NCBI RefSeq assembly: GCF_010015445.1
Contig: NC_053127.1
Coordinates: 27,142,215 to 27,206,214 of the forward strand
Direction of reading: 5' to 3'
Length of the DNA: 64,000 nt
Origin: Perca fluviatilis
Lineage: Eukaryota > Chordata > Actinopteri > Perciformes > Percidae
Part shown: positions 12,700 through 24,599 of the stretch, piece by piece
Position numbering within the stretch: position 1 is the stretch's first letter
Layout of the letters: the number at the start of each line of letters is the position of its first letter
The notes under the pieces: generated by a model
The model's database searches: none
What the model was told of the DNA's origin: nothing
Seen by the model: only the letters and a program-made list of their open reading frames with translations
Position numbers and translations under genes: made by a program

Positions 12700-12855
12700 G
12701 TGTGTGTACTAAATGTAGCCTGTTTCGTATGTCGTTTTTATATAATGTCGTTTTTATATATGTTAAATGTATAACACCACTTGAGTCACGATGAAACGTT
12801 GTTTCGTGTATATGGTTGAAATGACAATAAAACACGCTTGAGTTGAGTTGAATGC
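12700..12855 (+). mobile_element. LINE-like 3' end within the TTAA element
   Basis: The segment ends atatggttgaaatgacaata, then aaacacgcttgagttgagttgaatg. The reverse complement of 52005-52180 carries the same block: catttcaaccatatacactg, aaacgacat and ctacatttagtgcacac. Short tandem tails of this form are usual for L2/CR1-clade elements. The 5' limit is uncertain, and no reverse transcriptase is present. Confidence 0.6.
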
Positions 12856-13183
12856 CTCTGTCGGTCTGTCCGGGTCTGTCAAGCGGTAGGCGTGGCTTGG
12901 GAGTGGACTCAAAGCAACGAAGCAGGTGCATTCTGGGATTTGGTGTTTTTCATCCATATAAGACCAAAACACATTTTCTGGCTTTTCTCGTCCTAGAAGG
13001 CACCAATTTCAATTTTTTTTTCACATTTCTACTACATAAGTGACCCAATTTAAAGATATATTCAGCTTTCCAGCGGTGAAATATTCCTTTAACAGATAGT
13101 TGTTGCTCTTACAGTGAATCCATACATGTATTACCAAGCTAAAAACATGGCCGATCTGGATGAATGGAGCGATGTTATGCTTA

Positions 13184-13390
13184 CAGTGGTGCTCATAAGT
13201 TTATGAACCCATCCTAAAGTTGACTAAAAAGAGGAACAAAAAAAATCATCTTTTGGAAATTGAGCTTAACATATCATGATCATCACATACCCTTCACCAT
13301 ACCTAGAGATTGGCATGGGGTACTTTCCATAAAATCATTTCTCAATGCAAATCAAACCAGCTATTAACTCTCTGTATTCATTCCGGATGA
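13184..13390 (+). mobile_element. Tc1/mariner-type terminal fragment
   Basis: TA followed by cagtggtgctcataagttta is a terminus I recognise from fish Tc1-like transposons. The next ~200 bases (taaagttgactaaaaagagg, ccataaaatcat) fit that family's terminal repeat. No transposase and no opposite end are present, so this is a truncated copy with an approximate right limit. Confidence 0.65.
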
Positions 13391-14493
13391 GACAGTTAAC
13401 CTGACTTGGTAGGTGTGCCAGCTGTCTTGAATTTCCTTTTTTGACTTTAAGCCTTTGGAACGTTACCTTGAGAAAATACATGTTGATTAAAAACTCTTGA
13501 TGACCCCTCAGATGTTGAGAATGCAGCTGGTTTTAGTTTTTCATCCCTACCGCTGTATGTGTCACTGTCTGTCACATGCTGCCAGGCTAACGGCTACACC
13601 AAAGGTAAACAGGTGCATAGTGCATGCAACACTTGTGTGACATAATGCAAGTGAGAGCACACCCAAACTGGAGGGGATTGTAGGATGTTAAGGAGATGGA
13701 CACAGCACCCTCATGTGGACAATGGCAGTTTTGCTGTGTGGTGTGTTTGTTTTCATCCTGTAGTGTTTCAAATGTTCAACTAGGGGTAGTATTACACTGT
13801 GTCTTGTCTACACAGGAGCTGTAACGTGAGCAACCACAGCCACTGTGCTCTGTGTGTGTCTACACACAGGATGCGTTCAGGCACAGTACTGAATTGTAAG
13901 TCACTCACTTTTTGGAAGCCCTCAGAGCCCAACACACGATCGCTGTAGTTACACGTGACTGAAGTACTGTTAAACTTGAAGCGTAAAAATATGCTTCAGG
14001 TCGCGTTTACCTGCATATAGCGTGAGTAAAACACGCAAATTCTTACTTTTTATCCCTTCTCATCAATTCCTCTCCTAGCTTTCCAATGTTTCTGTCCATT
14101 ACACACACTGAAGATCTTTACTTGAGCCCTTAAACTTGTGTTGACAGAAACTAAACACTAGAGTGCAGTAGTTCTTTGTTCAGACATTAGTAGCTGTACT
14201 CTGTGTCCACTGTATTAATGGGTTGTGTGTTTGTCTGTGTAACCGGATGGTGGCTTTGCAGTTTATAGGACGGCACTTCAGTCAGATCAGAAATCAATTT
14301 GTTGACTGGATACATGCACTCTGCCCCACACATGCAGCTGTAGACAGACAGACAGACTTCTTAGTAGTCTTATCTTCTCTCTGGGTTGGTTTCAAAATGC
14401 CAGACAAGCTCTTTGTGCAAGTGTGTCTATGAAAGAGGAAAAATGAAGCTAGTCTGTGCAACAAACACTAATGATGAGCAAACAACATTAACA
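13391..14493. other. non-coding stretch, no gene seen
   Basis: No exon, RNA gene or bounded element was recognised. Short stretches rich in tgtgtgt and cagacagacag occur near 13846 and 14343. Confidence 0.55.
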
Positions 14494-14501
14494 CATGCAA
14501 C

Positions 14502-14851
14502 TAGAGCTGGGCTATGTGGAATTTTTTTTTTTTTTTAATAACATGATATTATTGACCAAATACATCAATGTCAATATTGCAGCGATATTGTAGGCTTGAC
14601 TATTGGTGCTTTCACAAAATATAATCACCAATAATGTGGATACAATGACTAAGTGGATAAAGGCAAATAATAAAACAGCTAGTAAGTCTGGTAAATTTAG
14701 AAAATGACATCACTTTACTGTGATGCATCCTTTAAAACCAGGAAAAGACAACATTTGTGTCATATCACGATAGTACGATGCCCAAAATCTAAGACGATAT
14801 CAAGCCTCATACATCGATGTTGATATAATATCGATATATTGCCTAGCCTTA
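14502..14851 (+). mobile_element. hAT-type MITE, copy 1
   Basis: The ends are TAGAGCTGGGC and GCCTAGCCTTA, with perfect 8-bp duplications catgcaac at 14494-14501 and 14852-14859. The 350-bp body is rich in gatatcgatat motifs and contains aatgactaagtggataaagg. Related copies are at 39749-40077 (opposite orientation, intact duplications) and 50628-50992. It does not code for protein. Confidence 0.88.
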
Positions 14852-14987
14852 CATGCAACATTTTACTGTGTGTGTGTGCACATTTGACTGTGTGTGTGGA
14901 GGTGCTGTTCTTCTTTTTTTTTTTATCTCGTGTCTGTCCAACCACACCATATTAAATTATTTCCCCATTGACCTCAAAATCAAAAAT

Positions 14988-14992
14988 ACATA

Positions 14993-15023
<31 letters not shown>

Positions 15024-15050
15024 ATTTTTTTTTTTTTTTTTTTTTTTTTT
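14988..15050 (+). repeat. poly(T) tract, interrupted
   Basis: Two T runs of about 20-30 bases are separated by ataaa. Length errors are likely in such a tract, and no function is apparent. Confidence 0.9.
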
Positions 15051-15321
15051 TCACACACACATATCTATCCTCAATCTCTTTGTCTCCTTCTTAGTTTTCT
15101 CTTCACACAAACCCCGTCCCAGATTGTATAAGAAGCTCTATCTTATCATAAATCAGAGGTGGGTTTAATATATAAACAGCAGACACACACAGCTATGTCA
15201 CAGGGGTCGGCCAGACAGGGCCGTTCAACATAATTGGACGGTGAGGGAGTGGGGGGGAGATTCAGGGCAAATGAGGTGAGAGGGGATCTCGTCTGCCAGA
15301 GCACAAACTGTGAAACAGACA

Positions 15322-15322
<1 letters not shown>

Positions 15323-15368
<46 letters not shown>
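15323..15368 (+). repeat. (AC)n microsatellite
   Basis: A perfect dinucleotide run of about 23 units. Apparent His/Thr or Val/Cys frames over it are artefacts. Confidence 0.97.
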
Positions 15369-15370
<2 letters not shown>

Positions 15371-16953
15371 CTCTCATGATTTCATGGTTTTCTTCTATTC
15401 ACTGTTCGCTGTAGCTTTGTCGAACAAATAGATTAGCTTAATGCTGAGAGCTTAATTGTCATAAAGTGTTAAAATTAAAGTCCTATAAAAAATATCTTTA
15501 TTCTAATAACACACATGCATGCACACATGGGCGCAGAGGAAGAAGGAATGGGAGAATCAAAGAAGTAATTGTTGGATGAATGACTTGAATGTATTTTCAC
15601 ACTGATAAAACCTGAATTGATGGAGAAAGAAAATTCAGTGATTATGACAAACACCGAGCACAGACATATTACTTATTTGCGCAGTTGAGATAAAAACAAA
15701 ATCCCATTGGGCTTATCGCACCATTTCACTTCAAAATAAAATCAAAACTAGCAGACGATAACAAATAATGAAAAAACGCCCCAGATGATTTCAGGCATTC
15801 CCATTTAACAATAAGACGTTCATCTCTAGTGCACTCTGGGCTTTTTAATAATGCATAATCTTAGCTCGTCCCTGCTGCCATCTCCCCCAACCGCCAAACA
15901 AAGGGCCGTGTCTAAAAAAAACGTATAGCTAGAGAATTGTCATCCATCTCCGAGGAGCGTGTGCACACTTTAGAAAGTTTGTCACACAGTGCTGAGTGCA
16001 AGTGACCAAACAAATACTACATCCATGATAAATTGTAAGAAAGGAAGGTTTCATTTCAGTAAAATTAATTTTGTTGGTCTCTTTGTGTTTTATCTTATGA
16101 ATTAAATGGGTATGGTTAGTGGTGATCTTGTACGCCAAGTGTAGGCTACGCTATTAGTTGTGTACGGCCGTGTTTTCATTTTAGTTTCCTTCTTCAATGA
16201 TCAGAAAATATTGGTAATATTATATAACTATTGCAAAAATGCTTCTGGTATAGAATTCAAAAGTCAAGTTTTATTTAAAATTATTTTCATATTTATATTG
16301 ATTGTTTTTAGCCATGTTAACACTAGCATGGCTTTATGGATGTCAATGGCGGTCGGTCCATCACTTTAGTACTTACTGACATTTATTCACAACTGTTGGA
16401 TGGGTCACCATGAAATATTGCACAGCAGCACACCCCCCCCCCCTATTCCCCCCAACTTTTACCACCTAGCCAACATTATTATTTAGGATAAAAAATTGTA
16501 ATTTGTTTAATACTTTGGTTTATGACGAAATACCTGCAAAACTAATGGCATTCCCATCAGCATGTTAACATTATCATTGTGAACATAATGTTGCATGCTA
16601 ACGTTGGTATTGAGTTCACTGACACGTTATTGAGTCCCCCCCCCATGAGGAATTCCAAGTAATGACAACAACACTGTCGGTGCATCTACATGAGACAAGC
16701 CTTCGGTGATCGCGCACCACCCCCACCCCTCCTCAACTAGTTGGTAGTAGCGTTTATCCCGTCAAATTAAGGAGGACACGGAGGATAAAAAAACATGATG
16801 GGACTCTTCAGAAAAGCTAATTATCTTGTATTTTTTATGTCCTCTTCCAATGTGACATCATAACTTCGCGTAAACATACACAACACTTTCTAAAGCGCCG
16901 TGTTATCTGTACTCGTTTTGAGCTATGCGCGTGTACGTCTACGCCGTATACAG
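15369..16953. other. non-coding stretch with C-rich runs
   Basis: No gene was recognised. Homopolymer C runs occur at about 16430-16442 and 16637-16643. The last few hundred bases before the minisatellite (cgcgtgtacgtctacgcc) look like part of a larger repeat that carries the array. Confidence 0.5.
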
Positions 16954-17890
16954 CGGACGGGTTGGGTTTAGTAAAAGAAGAACAGGATGGTTGGGTTTAG
17001 GAAAAGAAGAACGGGACGGTTGGGTTTCGTAAAAGAACAGGACGGGTGGGTTTAGGAAAAGAAGAACAGGATGGTTGGGTTTAGTAAAAGAAGAACGGGA
17101 CGGTTGGGTTTAGTAAAAGAGGAACGGGACGGTTGGGTTTAGTAAAAGAAGAACAGGATGGTTGGGTTTCGTAAAAGAACAGGACGGTTGGGTTTAGGAA
17201 AAGAAGAACGGGACGGTTGGGTTTAGTAAAAGAAGAACAGGACGGTTGGGTTTAGTAAAAGAAGAACGGGACAGTTGGGTTTAGGAAAAGAAGAACGGGA
17301 CGGTTGGGTTTCGTAAAAGAACAGGACGGTTGGGTTTAGGAAAAGAAGAACAGGATGGTTGGGTTTTGTAAAAGAACAGGACGGTTGGGTTTAGGAAAAG
17401 AAGAATGGGATGGTTGGGTTTAGGAAAGAAGAACGGGACGGTTGGGTTTCGTAAAAGAAGAACAGGACGGTTGGGTTTCGTAAAAGAAGAACGGGATGGT
17501 TGGGTTTAGTCAAAGAAGAACGGGATGGTTGGGTTTAGTCAAAGAAGAACGGGACGGTTGGGTTTAGTAAAAGAAGAACAGGACGGTTGGGTTTCGTAAA
17601 AGAAGAACGGGATGGTTGGGTTTAGTCAAAGAAGAACGGGACGGTTGGGTTTAGTCAAAGAAGAACGGGACGGTTGGGTTTAGGAAAAGAAGAACGGGAC
17701 GGTTGGGTTTAGTAAAAGAAGAACGGGACGGTTGGGTTTAGTAAAAGAAGAACGGGACGGTTGGGTTTAGTAAAAGAAGAACAGGACGGTTGGGTTTCGT
17801 AAAAGAAGAACGGGACGGTTGGGTTTCGTAAAAGAAGAACAGGACGGTTGGGTTTAGGAAAAGAAGAACGGGACGGTTGGGTTTAGGAAA
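16954..17890 (+). repeat. minisatellite, ~28-bp unit, ~33 copies
   Basis: The consensus ggacggttgggtttagtaaa continues aagaagaac (28-29 bases). Units vary at fixed places: ggacgg/ggatgg, tttag/tttcg, gtaaaa/ggaaaa/gtcaaa, and loss of 3-4 bases from agaagaac. I count about 33 units over 937 bp. The plus strand is strongly G+A rich, with repeated GGG-GG-GGG spacing. The spacing has no unique spacers, so it is not a CRISPR array. Confidence 0.95.
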
Positions 17891-19014
17891 CGTGACACGC
17901 GGGACCCGATTCCCGGTATCCTGGGTGAAAGTCCTGTGTTGTTTGACCCATCCACCACCCCAACCAACCTCCCTATGCGGATTTTCGGGCTTTTATACTA
18001 CTCTCTACCGTTCTTTTCTCAGGAGAACTTGGCGTGAATTGACACGCAATCGCAAGGTAATATAAGTCAATGGAGGCCAAATAGCATTGGTAAACACGCT
18101 AAAAAGCGATTCTGTGTCTTGATAACACGCCAAAATGGCATACGAATTGGCGTGTCATACATACGCCACTTATTGAGATCAGTCTGCCTCTTCATCTCCA
18201 AAGCTGAACGCTGCTGTTGTCCTTTCTCAGCGGTGATGTAAAACGCATCACTCGAGTTGCTGCGCATGAAAGTCAACATAGCCATACTGAGAAATACAGC
18301 TGATAGGCTTAATGAACTTTGTATCAACATTTTGTAATCTCATGTGGCAATGGCTTGAATGTAACGGACGTTCATTTATATAAATTAGTCGTGCACTACA
18401 GCTTTAATTCGATCCTCCCTCTTTGCCAAGACAAATTGGATTTAGCCTAAATTATTTGTGTTTCTGTGACTTCTGTTACGCTACAGCGTCTCATTAGGCT
18501 TTTTTGGAGCCACTCATATGGAAACACTTCCTGTATGTGTAGCCCCACTCTCTCTCACTCTCGCGTACATACACACCCAAACCAGTAGCACTGGAAAATA
18601 TTTTGAAACGTGTAGGTGGGGGGTCATGCAAGAGCAGGTTGAATATTAGGGCAGATCAGGATTTTAACATTTAACATTTCAGTTAGTGTTGCACTGACAA
18701 CAAGAGGGGGGGAAGATGGAGGCAGAGTGGCACCAGACATACACAGACATACTTACTGCCCCCCCTTTTGTGGATGCTGCCCATAAGAGTGGGGTGGTGA
18801 CTGGTAAAATTAGTGCTATCAACAGACCACCCCCCCACCCCCAATCAACCCCCAGGCCTCTAAATGTTGAAGAGTAGGAGGGGTAGATGTGGGTGGCGTG
18901 GTGGTGGTGGTGGTGGAGGTGGGGCAGGGGTATCTGGGTAGAACAGAGGATGGAGGGGTGGGAGAGTTGTGGGTGGCAGTTTGATTGGCTGGTGGGCTGC
19001 TACGCTGCCTAATT

Positions 19015-19016
<2 letters not shown>
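17891..19016. other. non-coding stretch flanking the minisatellite
   Basis: The first 300 bases (acgtgacacgcgggaccc, then aacacgcc/ggcgtgtcat motifs to about 18175) probably belong to the same interspersed repeat as the array. The rest has purine- and C-rich patches and a tggtggtggtgg run at 18900. No gene was recognised. Confidence 0.5.
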
Positions 19017-19076
<60 letters not shown>

Positions 19077-19085
19077 AGAGAGAGA
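19017..19085 (+). repeat. (AC)n followed by (AG)n
   Basis: A perfect (AC) run to 19073 leads directly into agagagagagag. Confidence 0.97.
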
Positions 19086-19706
19086 TCAGAGAGAGTTTTA
19101 TTATTGGGCTTAATTATGAAAATACAATATACAGTGTTCCAGTAAACCATTTCCATCCATATCTGATTAACTTTCTGTTACATATTGTGTGTCGATTATT
19201 TCATTCTGTCTACATGTTGAGCACTTAGTAGTAGTTTTTAGATGCATAATACAAGGCTCATTAAAGTGGCTTATTGAACAGTTTTTCAGTGGAGTGAATA
19301 ATCAGATTTCCTGTGGGAGTATGTGGTGCAGAAAACCTCTAACTCACATTCGACTCTGTGAAGCCTAAATATGCCTTTGAGCATCAGGCAGTACAGTGGC
19401 TTGCTCACAGTTGGATTACATGCAAGATCAAATGGAAGTATGGATTTTAGGATTTTTGTTGTTGTTGTAGTCCATAATTCTAGTTGCACTGACGAATTAC
19501 ATATTGTCTTTTGGATTTCTGTTTGTGTTACACCCACATTAGTTCCACAAACTGGCATGATTCTTGGTAAATGTCAGGCCATATGAGTTGATTTTAGACT
19601 GGTGATCCGACACAATGCACCTTCTTCCCTGGGAAAACCAATTTCAATATGGAGACATTTAAAATTATGATAGCCTGAAGTCTAGATCTTTCTTCCATCT
19701 GCTCAA

Positions 19707-19707
<1 letters not shown>

Positions 19708-19786
<79 letters not shown>
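19708..19786 (+). repeat. (AC)n microsatellite
   Basis: A perfect run of about 39 units. Confidence 0.97.
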
Positions 19787-19790
<4 letters not shown>

Positions 19791-19931
19791 GGAAGACTGT
19801 TGCTGAATGTTGACCTTTATGGAGAATGAACCATTTCTGATATGTTAAGCTTTGTTGTTGTGCTACAAAGAGCCAGATGGCTTCCCCCAACATCTGCAAC
19901 TAGACAGATACTTCAACTGCTCTTACCTGGT

Positions 19932-19944
19932 TGTGTGTGTGTGG

Positions 19945-19987
<43 letters not shown>
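19932..19987 (+). repeat. (GT)n microsatellite
   Basis: A GT run with one ggc interruption near 19942-19945. Confidence 0.96.
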
Positions 19988-19988
<1 letters not shown>

Positions 19989-20118
19989 CAGATTGCAGTG
20001 ACAGTTAGTAATGGCCCTTTTTGCTACACAGCTTGACTGCTTATTAATATTTGAAAATGGTATGTTTGTGACTCTCCAGGAAGACTAACATGCATCTTAG
20101 TGTGTGTTTGCATATTTG

Positions 20119-20119
<1 letters not shown>

Positions 20120-20171
<52 letters not shown>
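20120..20171 (+). repeat. (GT)n microsatellite
   Basis: A perfect run of about 26 units. Confidence 0.97.
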
Positions 20172-20172
<1 letters not shown>

Positions 20173-20644
20173 TTGAGCACGGCAGGTGTGTTTTCTTTGT
20201 TTGCCCCTTGAATTTATGAGGCATTTAGGAGGGGGAGGTGGGCAGCCCAAAACCCTGGAAGACAGTTAGATGCACACACAGAGAAATGCACACATTGATA
20301 GAGCTATAGGTGTGTGTGTGTGTGTGTGTGTGAGACTCTATTGTCCCAGATTTAAGACAAAGGATGTGTAAGCCTGTACAGTAGACAAATCTATTTTTGA
20401 TGAAGTGCCACTCACCGACATTGTGTTCTTCTTCGCATGCTTTCCCTTTACATGAACCTGTGTATGTGTGTGCGCTCTTAAAAAACCTTGAGTTTGTGCA
20501 TGCTTTTATCATGCCAGTGTGGTTTGCCTCCTACATAATGACACATTTATATTCATTAATAACTCTTACATACATTAGCAGCTATAGGCTTACATTAAAT
20601 GCCTTGACACACACTTATGACCTCAGGCTAGACGAGCTCTAGGG

Positions 20645-20794
<150 letters not shown>

Positions 20795-21377
20795 TCCAGC
20801 TGGCACATTAGAGTTCTGCAGCAGGACAAAGAGCGGTGCTCGGGGCCTGGTGCTCTGCCTGCTGAGGGTGGACGAGTAGGGGTGGGGGGGTGGGTACCTC
20901 CTGTCAGCCTTTGTGTCCTAATTGAAGTTTTTCTGCCTCTCAACCCTCTCGTCTTTCCTCCCCCATGCTGGTTTGAAGGAGGATGAAAGGGGGAGGAGTG
21001 GACCTGACAGAGGTTTGAGGGGAGGGTTTCATATGAGGCTTTGTTGCCGCTGGCATGATGCTCGTCTCTAATTTCTCTCCTCTGTAGCACATGTGTTCAT
21101 AAACACAGAGATAGTTGGGCCTGATAAAAAGAAAGGGCGCTGTGTGTGGTGATGCTGTCAGCTCTGTCTCTGGGAGCAGGAGGCAACAGGAGAGCTAATG
21201 TGCCCATTAAAACCTGACATATAGATAATTTGAAAATCAATAAAGCAGACTATAAAATTCTTAATTGTACAATGACAACATTTTGATTTGGTTGCTTTCG
21301 AAACTGTCATTTTGCCACTACATTCTTTACTGTGTCTTTAGTATATCAGCTCTGTCCAACTACCTTTCAACAGTTGA

Positions 21378-21378
<1 letters not shown>

Positions 21379-21459
<81 letters not shown>
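21379..21459 (+). repeat. (AC)n microsatellite
   Basis: A perfect run of about 40 units. Confidence 0.97.
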
Positions 21460-21462
<3 letters not shown>

Positions 21463-21931
21463 GATCATGTTTGTCTCTTTCATGTGAGTCTGTGTGTAGC
21501 CGAGGAGGGCAGAGCAAGTGGCTACAGGAACAGAAGAAGACGGAAGTAGCTTAAAACATGACATCTGAACCAGTCCCTTTCCAACTGACTGACTCTGTTT
21601 TCACACACAGCAGCTCAGTGTTGCGTGTCAGTCCAGCAGCAGTGATCTTGAGCTGATCATGTCGTGACCATCAGTTAAAAAAACAACAACCACAAATGCA
21701 TTAAACCATCCTCAGAAGAAAGTAACCAAATCTCTCCGTGGAGTAGTGTACGGCCTGTGATTGCTTTCTCATGATGCTTGACTGATGTCGGGTTTCCGCG
21801 TTAGGACAGAACTGGACGGAGGGAAAAAAAATGCTGTTAAATATGCTGCGCCCCTTCCACCTGGAAAAATGCAAAAAAACGGCTAGAAATGTAAGAATCT
21901 GGAAAATGGTGCTCCTGGTCAGTGGTCAATG

Positions 21932-22236
21932 TATTGCTTTTTCCGAATTTTGATGGTTTTGAAGTATGTGATTGTTTTCTCTGCCTGTTTATGTTGTCAT
22001 TTGCATTTATTGCTTCAACATTTGTATCCTTCCTTCTTGCTCAGTTATCTCTTGGAGAAGACCTGAAAAAAGGATTTAAATCCCAGTGTGACTTTTACAG
22101 AGAAAGAGAAGAAAGGCAGGTGCTCGAGACTAAGATGGAGAATTTGAGCTTTCGAGTCCGTTCTTTTGAAAGAGGCTGCACAATAAAAGAAGAAACGATG
22201 AGCTGTTCACCTAAAACAGAGAAAGAGACAGTGAAA
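21932..22236 (+). repeat. diverged dispersed repeat, copy A, upstream of abr exon 1
   Basis: The segment starts tattgctttttccgaattt and ends in the aaaacagagaaagagacagt region. It aligns by eye with 23652-23990 over its length, with many substitutions and small indels. Shared blocks include tctgcctgtttatgttgt, tatccttccttcttg and gactaagatggagaattt. A 160-codon open frame crosses it, but copy B is not open, so I read it as non-coding. Confidence 0.8.
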
Positions 22237-22403
22237 GAAACTTTGGATTTGGCATTCATTCAATGGCATAACTTAAAGAGAGAAGAGCAGAGAGACGGTT
22301 CATTCACATTTGACAAAAGCCTCATTGGTACGCAGTCATCATGCATCGCTTCTGAGTTGCTGCCTCTGCTCGAAGCCAGAGAGCGAGAGACATGTCAGGA
22401 GTA

Positions 22404-22404
<1 letters not shown>

Positions 22405-22441
<37 letters not shown>

Positions 22442-22843
22442 CTGATGAGCCATTCGCGCAGAATCAAGAGAGAGAGAGAGGAGGGGTGGATGGGAGTGAG
22501 CGAGCAAGCCAAAGAGAGAGAGGGAGTGCTTCTCCCTTCCCCTAGCAACGGTCCGCTTCGTCTCCAGCCTGTTTTCTCTCTCTCTGTCACACACACACAC
22601 AAACACACACACACACACACACACCACTCACCCATACACTCCTTTTAGGCTCACTCGCTCGTCTGCCTTTTGGACCGCGGCGTGTCATTTGACATTTTTT
22701 CCAAATGTTTCTTTATGCGTCTTCCTGCGACATGAAGGCTGTTTTACAAGGATAAGGAAAAGAGAAGAGGCAACGCGAAAAGCAGCAACCGAAAAGGTCG
22801 GAAGAAAGAAGCGGAGTGACAGAGACCGGGAGAGAAAAGGAGG
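22405..22843 (+). promoter_or_regulatory. abr: probable abr long-isoform promoter and 5' UTR
   Basis: This is the stretch immediately upstream of the exon 1 ATG. It contains a perfect (GA)n tract (22405-22440), shorter GA runs to about 22525, a CT/CA patch (22576-22624), then a moderately CpG-containing part including ccgcgg at about 22676-22681. The last 150 bases are purine-rich, and the TGA at 22817 closes the reading frame. No TATA box or initiator can be assigned with confidence. Placing the promoter here rests on the position of the first coding exon, not on a recognised core motif. Confidence 0.45.
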
Positions 22844-22904
22844 ATGGAGCCCCTCAGTGCTCGTGGCCTGCCCCGGCTCTCCTGGATCGACACCCTCTAC
22901 AGCA
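22844..22904 (+). CDS. abr: abr coding exon 1 (N-terminus of long isoform)
   Basis: This exon encodes the first 20 residues of ABR plus the first base of codon 21. ABR is a multidomain Rho regulator with DH, PH, C2 and RhoGAP domains that acts on Rac/Cdc42-class GTPases at membranes and synapses (family knowledge). The peptide MEPLSARGLPRLSWIDTLYS matches the remembered vertebrate ABR start with about one difference. The start is clear: a purine lies at -3 and G at +4, and the frame has a TGA stop at 22817-22819 with no ATG between. The donor is gtacgt at 22905. The split codon A|AC makes Asn with exon 2, giving the conserved SNF junction. None of the catalytic domains is in this window. The gene call is confident and the exact 5' end of the transcript is unknown. 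Confidence 0.93.
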
Positions 22905-23651
22905 GTACGTATCCCTCCCTCCATCCATCTATTTACTCCTCTCCACACATCGCTTCCCATTTATCTTTGCGCTCGTCTTTACCTCTAGCCATTTTACCCA
23001 GCACCCCCACCTCTTCCATCTCATGGGCTGCCTGTTCATGTTACAACCAGAGCTGCATTCACACAGGGAGCACTCTGCATTTTCACAGGACTTCCAATTA
23101 GTGTGCATCACTGTGGCTGTCCATAACAAGATGGTCAGCCCCCACTTGTTCTTTTGCCTCCGTTCCCCTATAGTGGTAACAACTCTTGTCTGCTGTTGTG
23201 GGGCTTTTTGCCGGCTAGTAGGCACAGATGCAGGGGAAAAAGCCCGGAGAGTGTGAGTCATGCTTACAACCTGGAGGTAGAACTTTATGTTCCATCCTAT
23301 CGAGGACACAAGCTGTCTGATGTTGAATTTTTAATCTGCTCTTTCTTTATTGTGGTCTTCCTACTGTGCTGTAGACGCGGTCCGACATGTCCTACTGTAC
23401 TCTGGGTCACTTCGCCACTGTTCTAAGATCAGGTGTGCTAGCAGCGCTTTCAGGTTATGAAACAAGGTTGAGAAACGACGACGAGTTAGAAACAATTCCC
23501 TCTCTTTTCCCTCCTAAATCAGAAAGACTTTCTTCTTTTTTTTACTTGATAAAAGTGCGACCTTTTTCTATAAAAGACATATATTTTAATGAGAATGATT
23601 TACATAGACCAGAATATGAACAATGTTATTTGTCATGCTTTAATACAGATT

Positions 23652-23990
23652 TATTGCTTTTTCTGAATTGTGATGGTTTTGAAGTGTGATGGTTGTCTCT
23701 GCCTGTTTATGTTGTTGTCATTTGCATTTATTGCTACAGCATTTTTATCCTTCCTTCTTGGTCAGTTATCGCTTCCAAGATTTGAAAAAATGATTAGAAT
23801 CTCAGTGTGACTTTTACCTGGTTAAATAAAGAAAAAGAGAAGAAAGGCAGTGGCTTGAGACTAAGATGGAGAATTTAAGCTTAGGTTTTTTTTTTTAAAT
23901 GTACCTTTGCGCGAGTTCAAGGTAAATTGAGGCTGCACAATACAAGAAGAAACAATGAGAACCTAAAACACAGAGAGAGAGTGACAGTAA
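23652..23990 (+). repeat. diverged dispersed repeat, copy B, downstream of abr exon 1
   Basis: This is the partner of 21932-22236. It carries acctggttaaataaag, a phrase common at fish retroelement 3' ends, which copy A lacks. It is interrupted by stops. The two copies bracket exon 1 in the same orientation, about 1.7 kb apart. Confidence 0.8.
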
Positions 23991-24599
23991 CGAGTGGTGA
24001 GTGGATACCACTTTGCAGCAATTACACACTCCTCATCAGGCGCAGCTGTGAGTCCCTGTTGGTGTGTGCTGTTGAGATGCAGTTTGTGTGTGCGTTGGCA
24101 GTTTTGGGCACATGACCCAGCCTTTTGGGATTAGCTCTGCTGTGTCACCATTGTTACTCTGCCTTAATCTGCAGAGAGGGAGAGAATAGGGGAGCAAGAG
24201 GGAGACAGGGTGCTGGTGTTTTGGTTGTGGGATTGAAATGATATAGAAACAGAAAGAAACCGACAGTACGAGCATGTTGTCAGAAGTGTATTTGGTGGGC
24301 AGCTGTTCTTCAGGGAGGTCTAGGGACTGTCACAAAGAAGGTGAAAATGTTATTATTATTGTAAAAAACCTATCGCAAAAGGCTGCGGCATACCGCGAAA
24401 GACACTCAGAGATTTTTTTGTGTTAGTTGAAAGAAAATATCCGTAGAAAACTGCACTTTATAACATAACTGTCATTCTTTTTTTGGGGGGGGCGCCTTTT
24501 TATATTCATTTCAATGTTCAATTTCTTGTATTTGTTTTAAATTCAACAAGCACTTGTATTTAAGCAAAATACTGAAAGCAGCAGAAATGCAGATCTTAG

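Larger units (their letters stand above)
11436..13088. mobile_element. TTAA-flanked element (Kolobok/T2-like), 1.65 kb, composite
   Basis: The left end AGGGATACTTCACCG and the reverse complement of the right end AGGAATATTTCACCG are inverted termini. They are flanked by TTAA at 11432-11435 and 13089-13092. The TTAAAGGRR-type end is the hallmark of T2/Kolobok MITEs. The interior appears composite: two imperfect repeats (11983-12307, 12308-12690) and then a segment to about 12852 ending in gacaataaaacacgcttgag, which is a LINE-like 3' tail. No intact transposase was seen. Confidence 0.8.

Noticed and set aside
16954..17890. Possible CRISPR array or telomere-like array
   Set aside because: The units are contiguous with no unique spacers, and the genome is eukaryotic. 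The gggttta motif occurs once per 28-bp unit, not as a telomeric hexamer or heptamer repeat.
21922..22404. 160-codon open frame upstream of abr exon 1
   Set aside because: It crosses a repeat copy whose partner at 23652 is full of stops. It shows no domain and no splice or conservation evidence.
22844..23101. Exon 1 frame continuing 85 codons past the donor
   Set aside because: The part after the donor at 22905 is Ser/Pro-rich low-complexity intron sequence. Splicing to 56101 restores the conserved ABR sequence instead.
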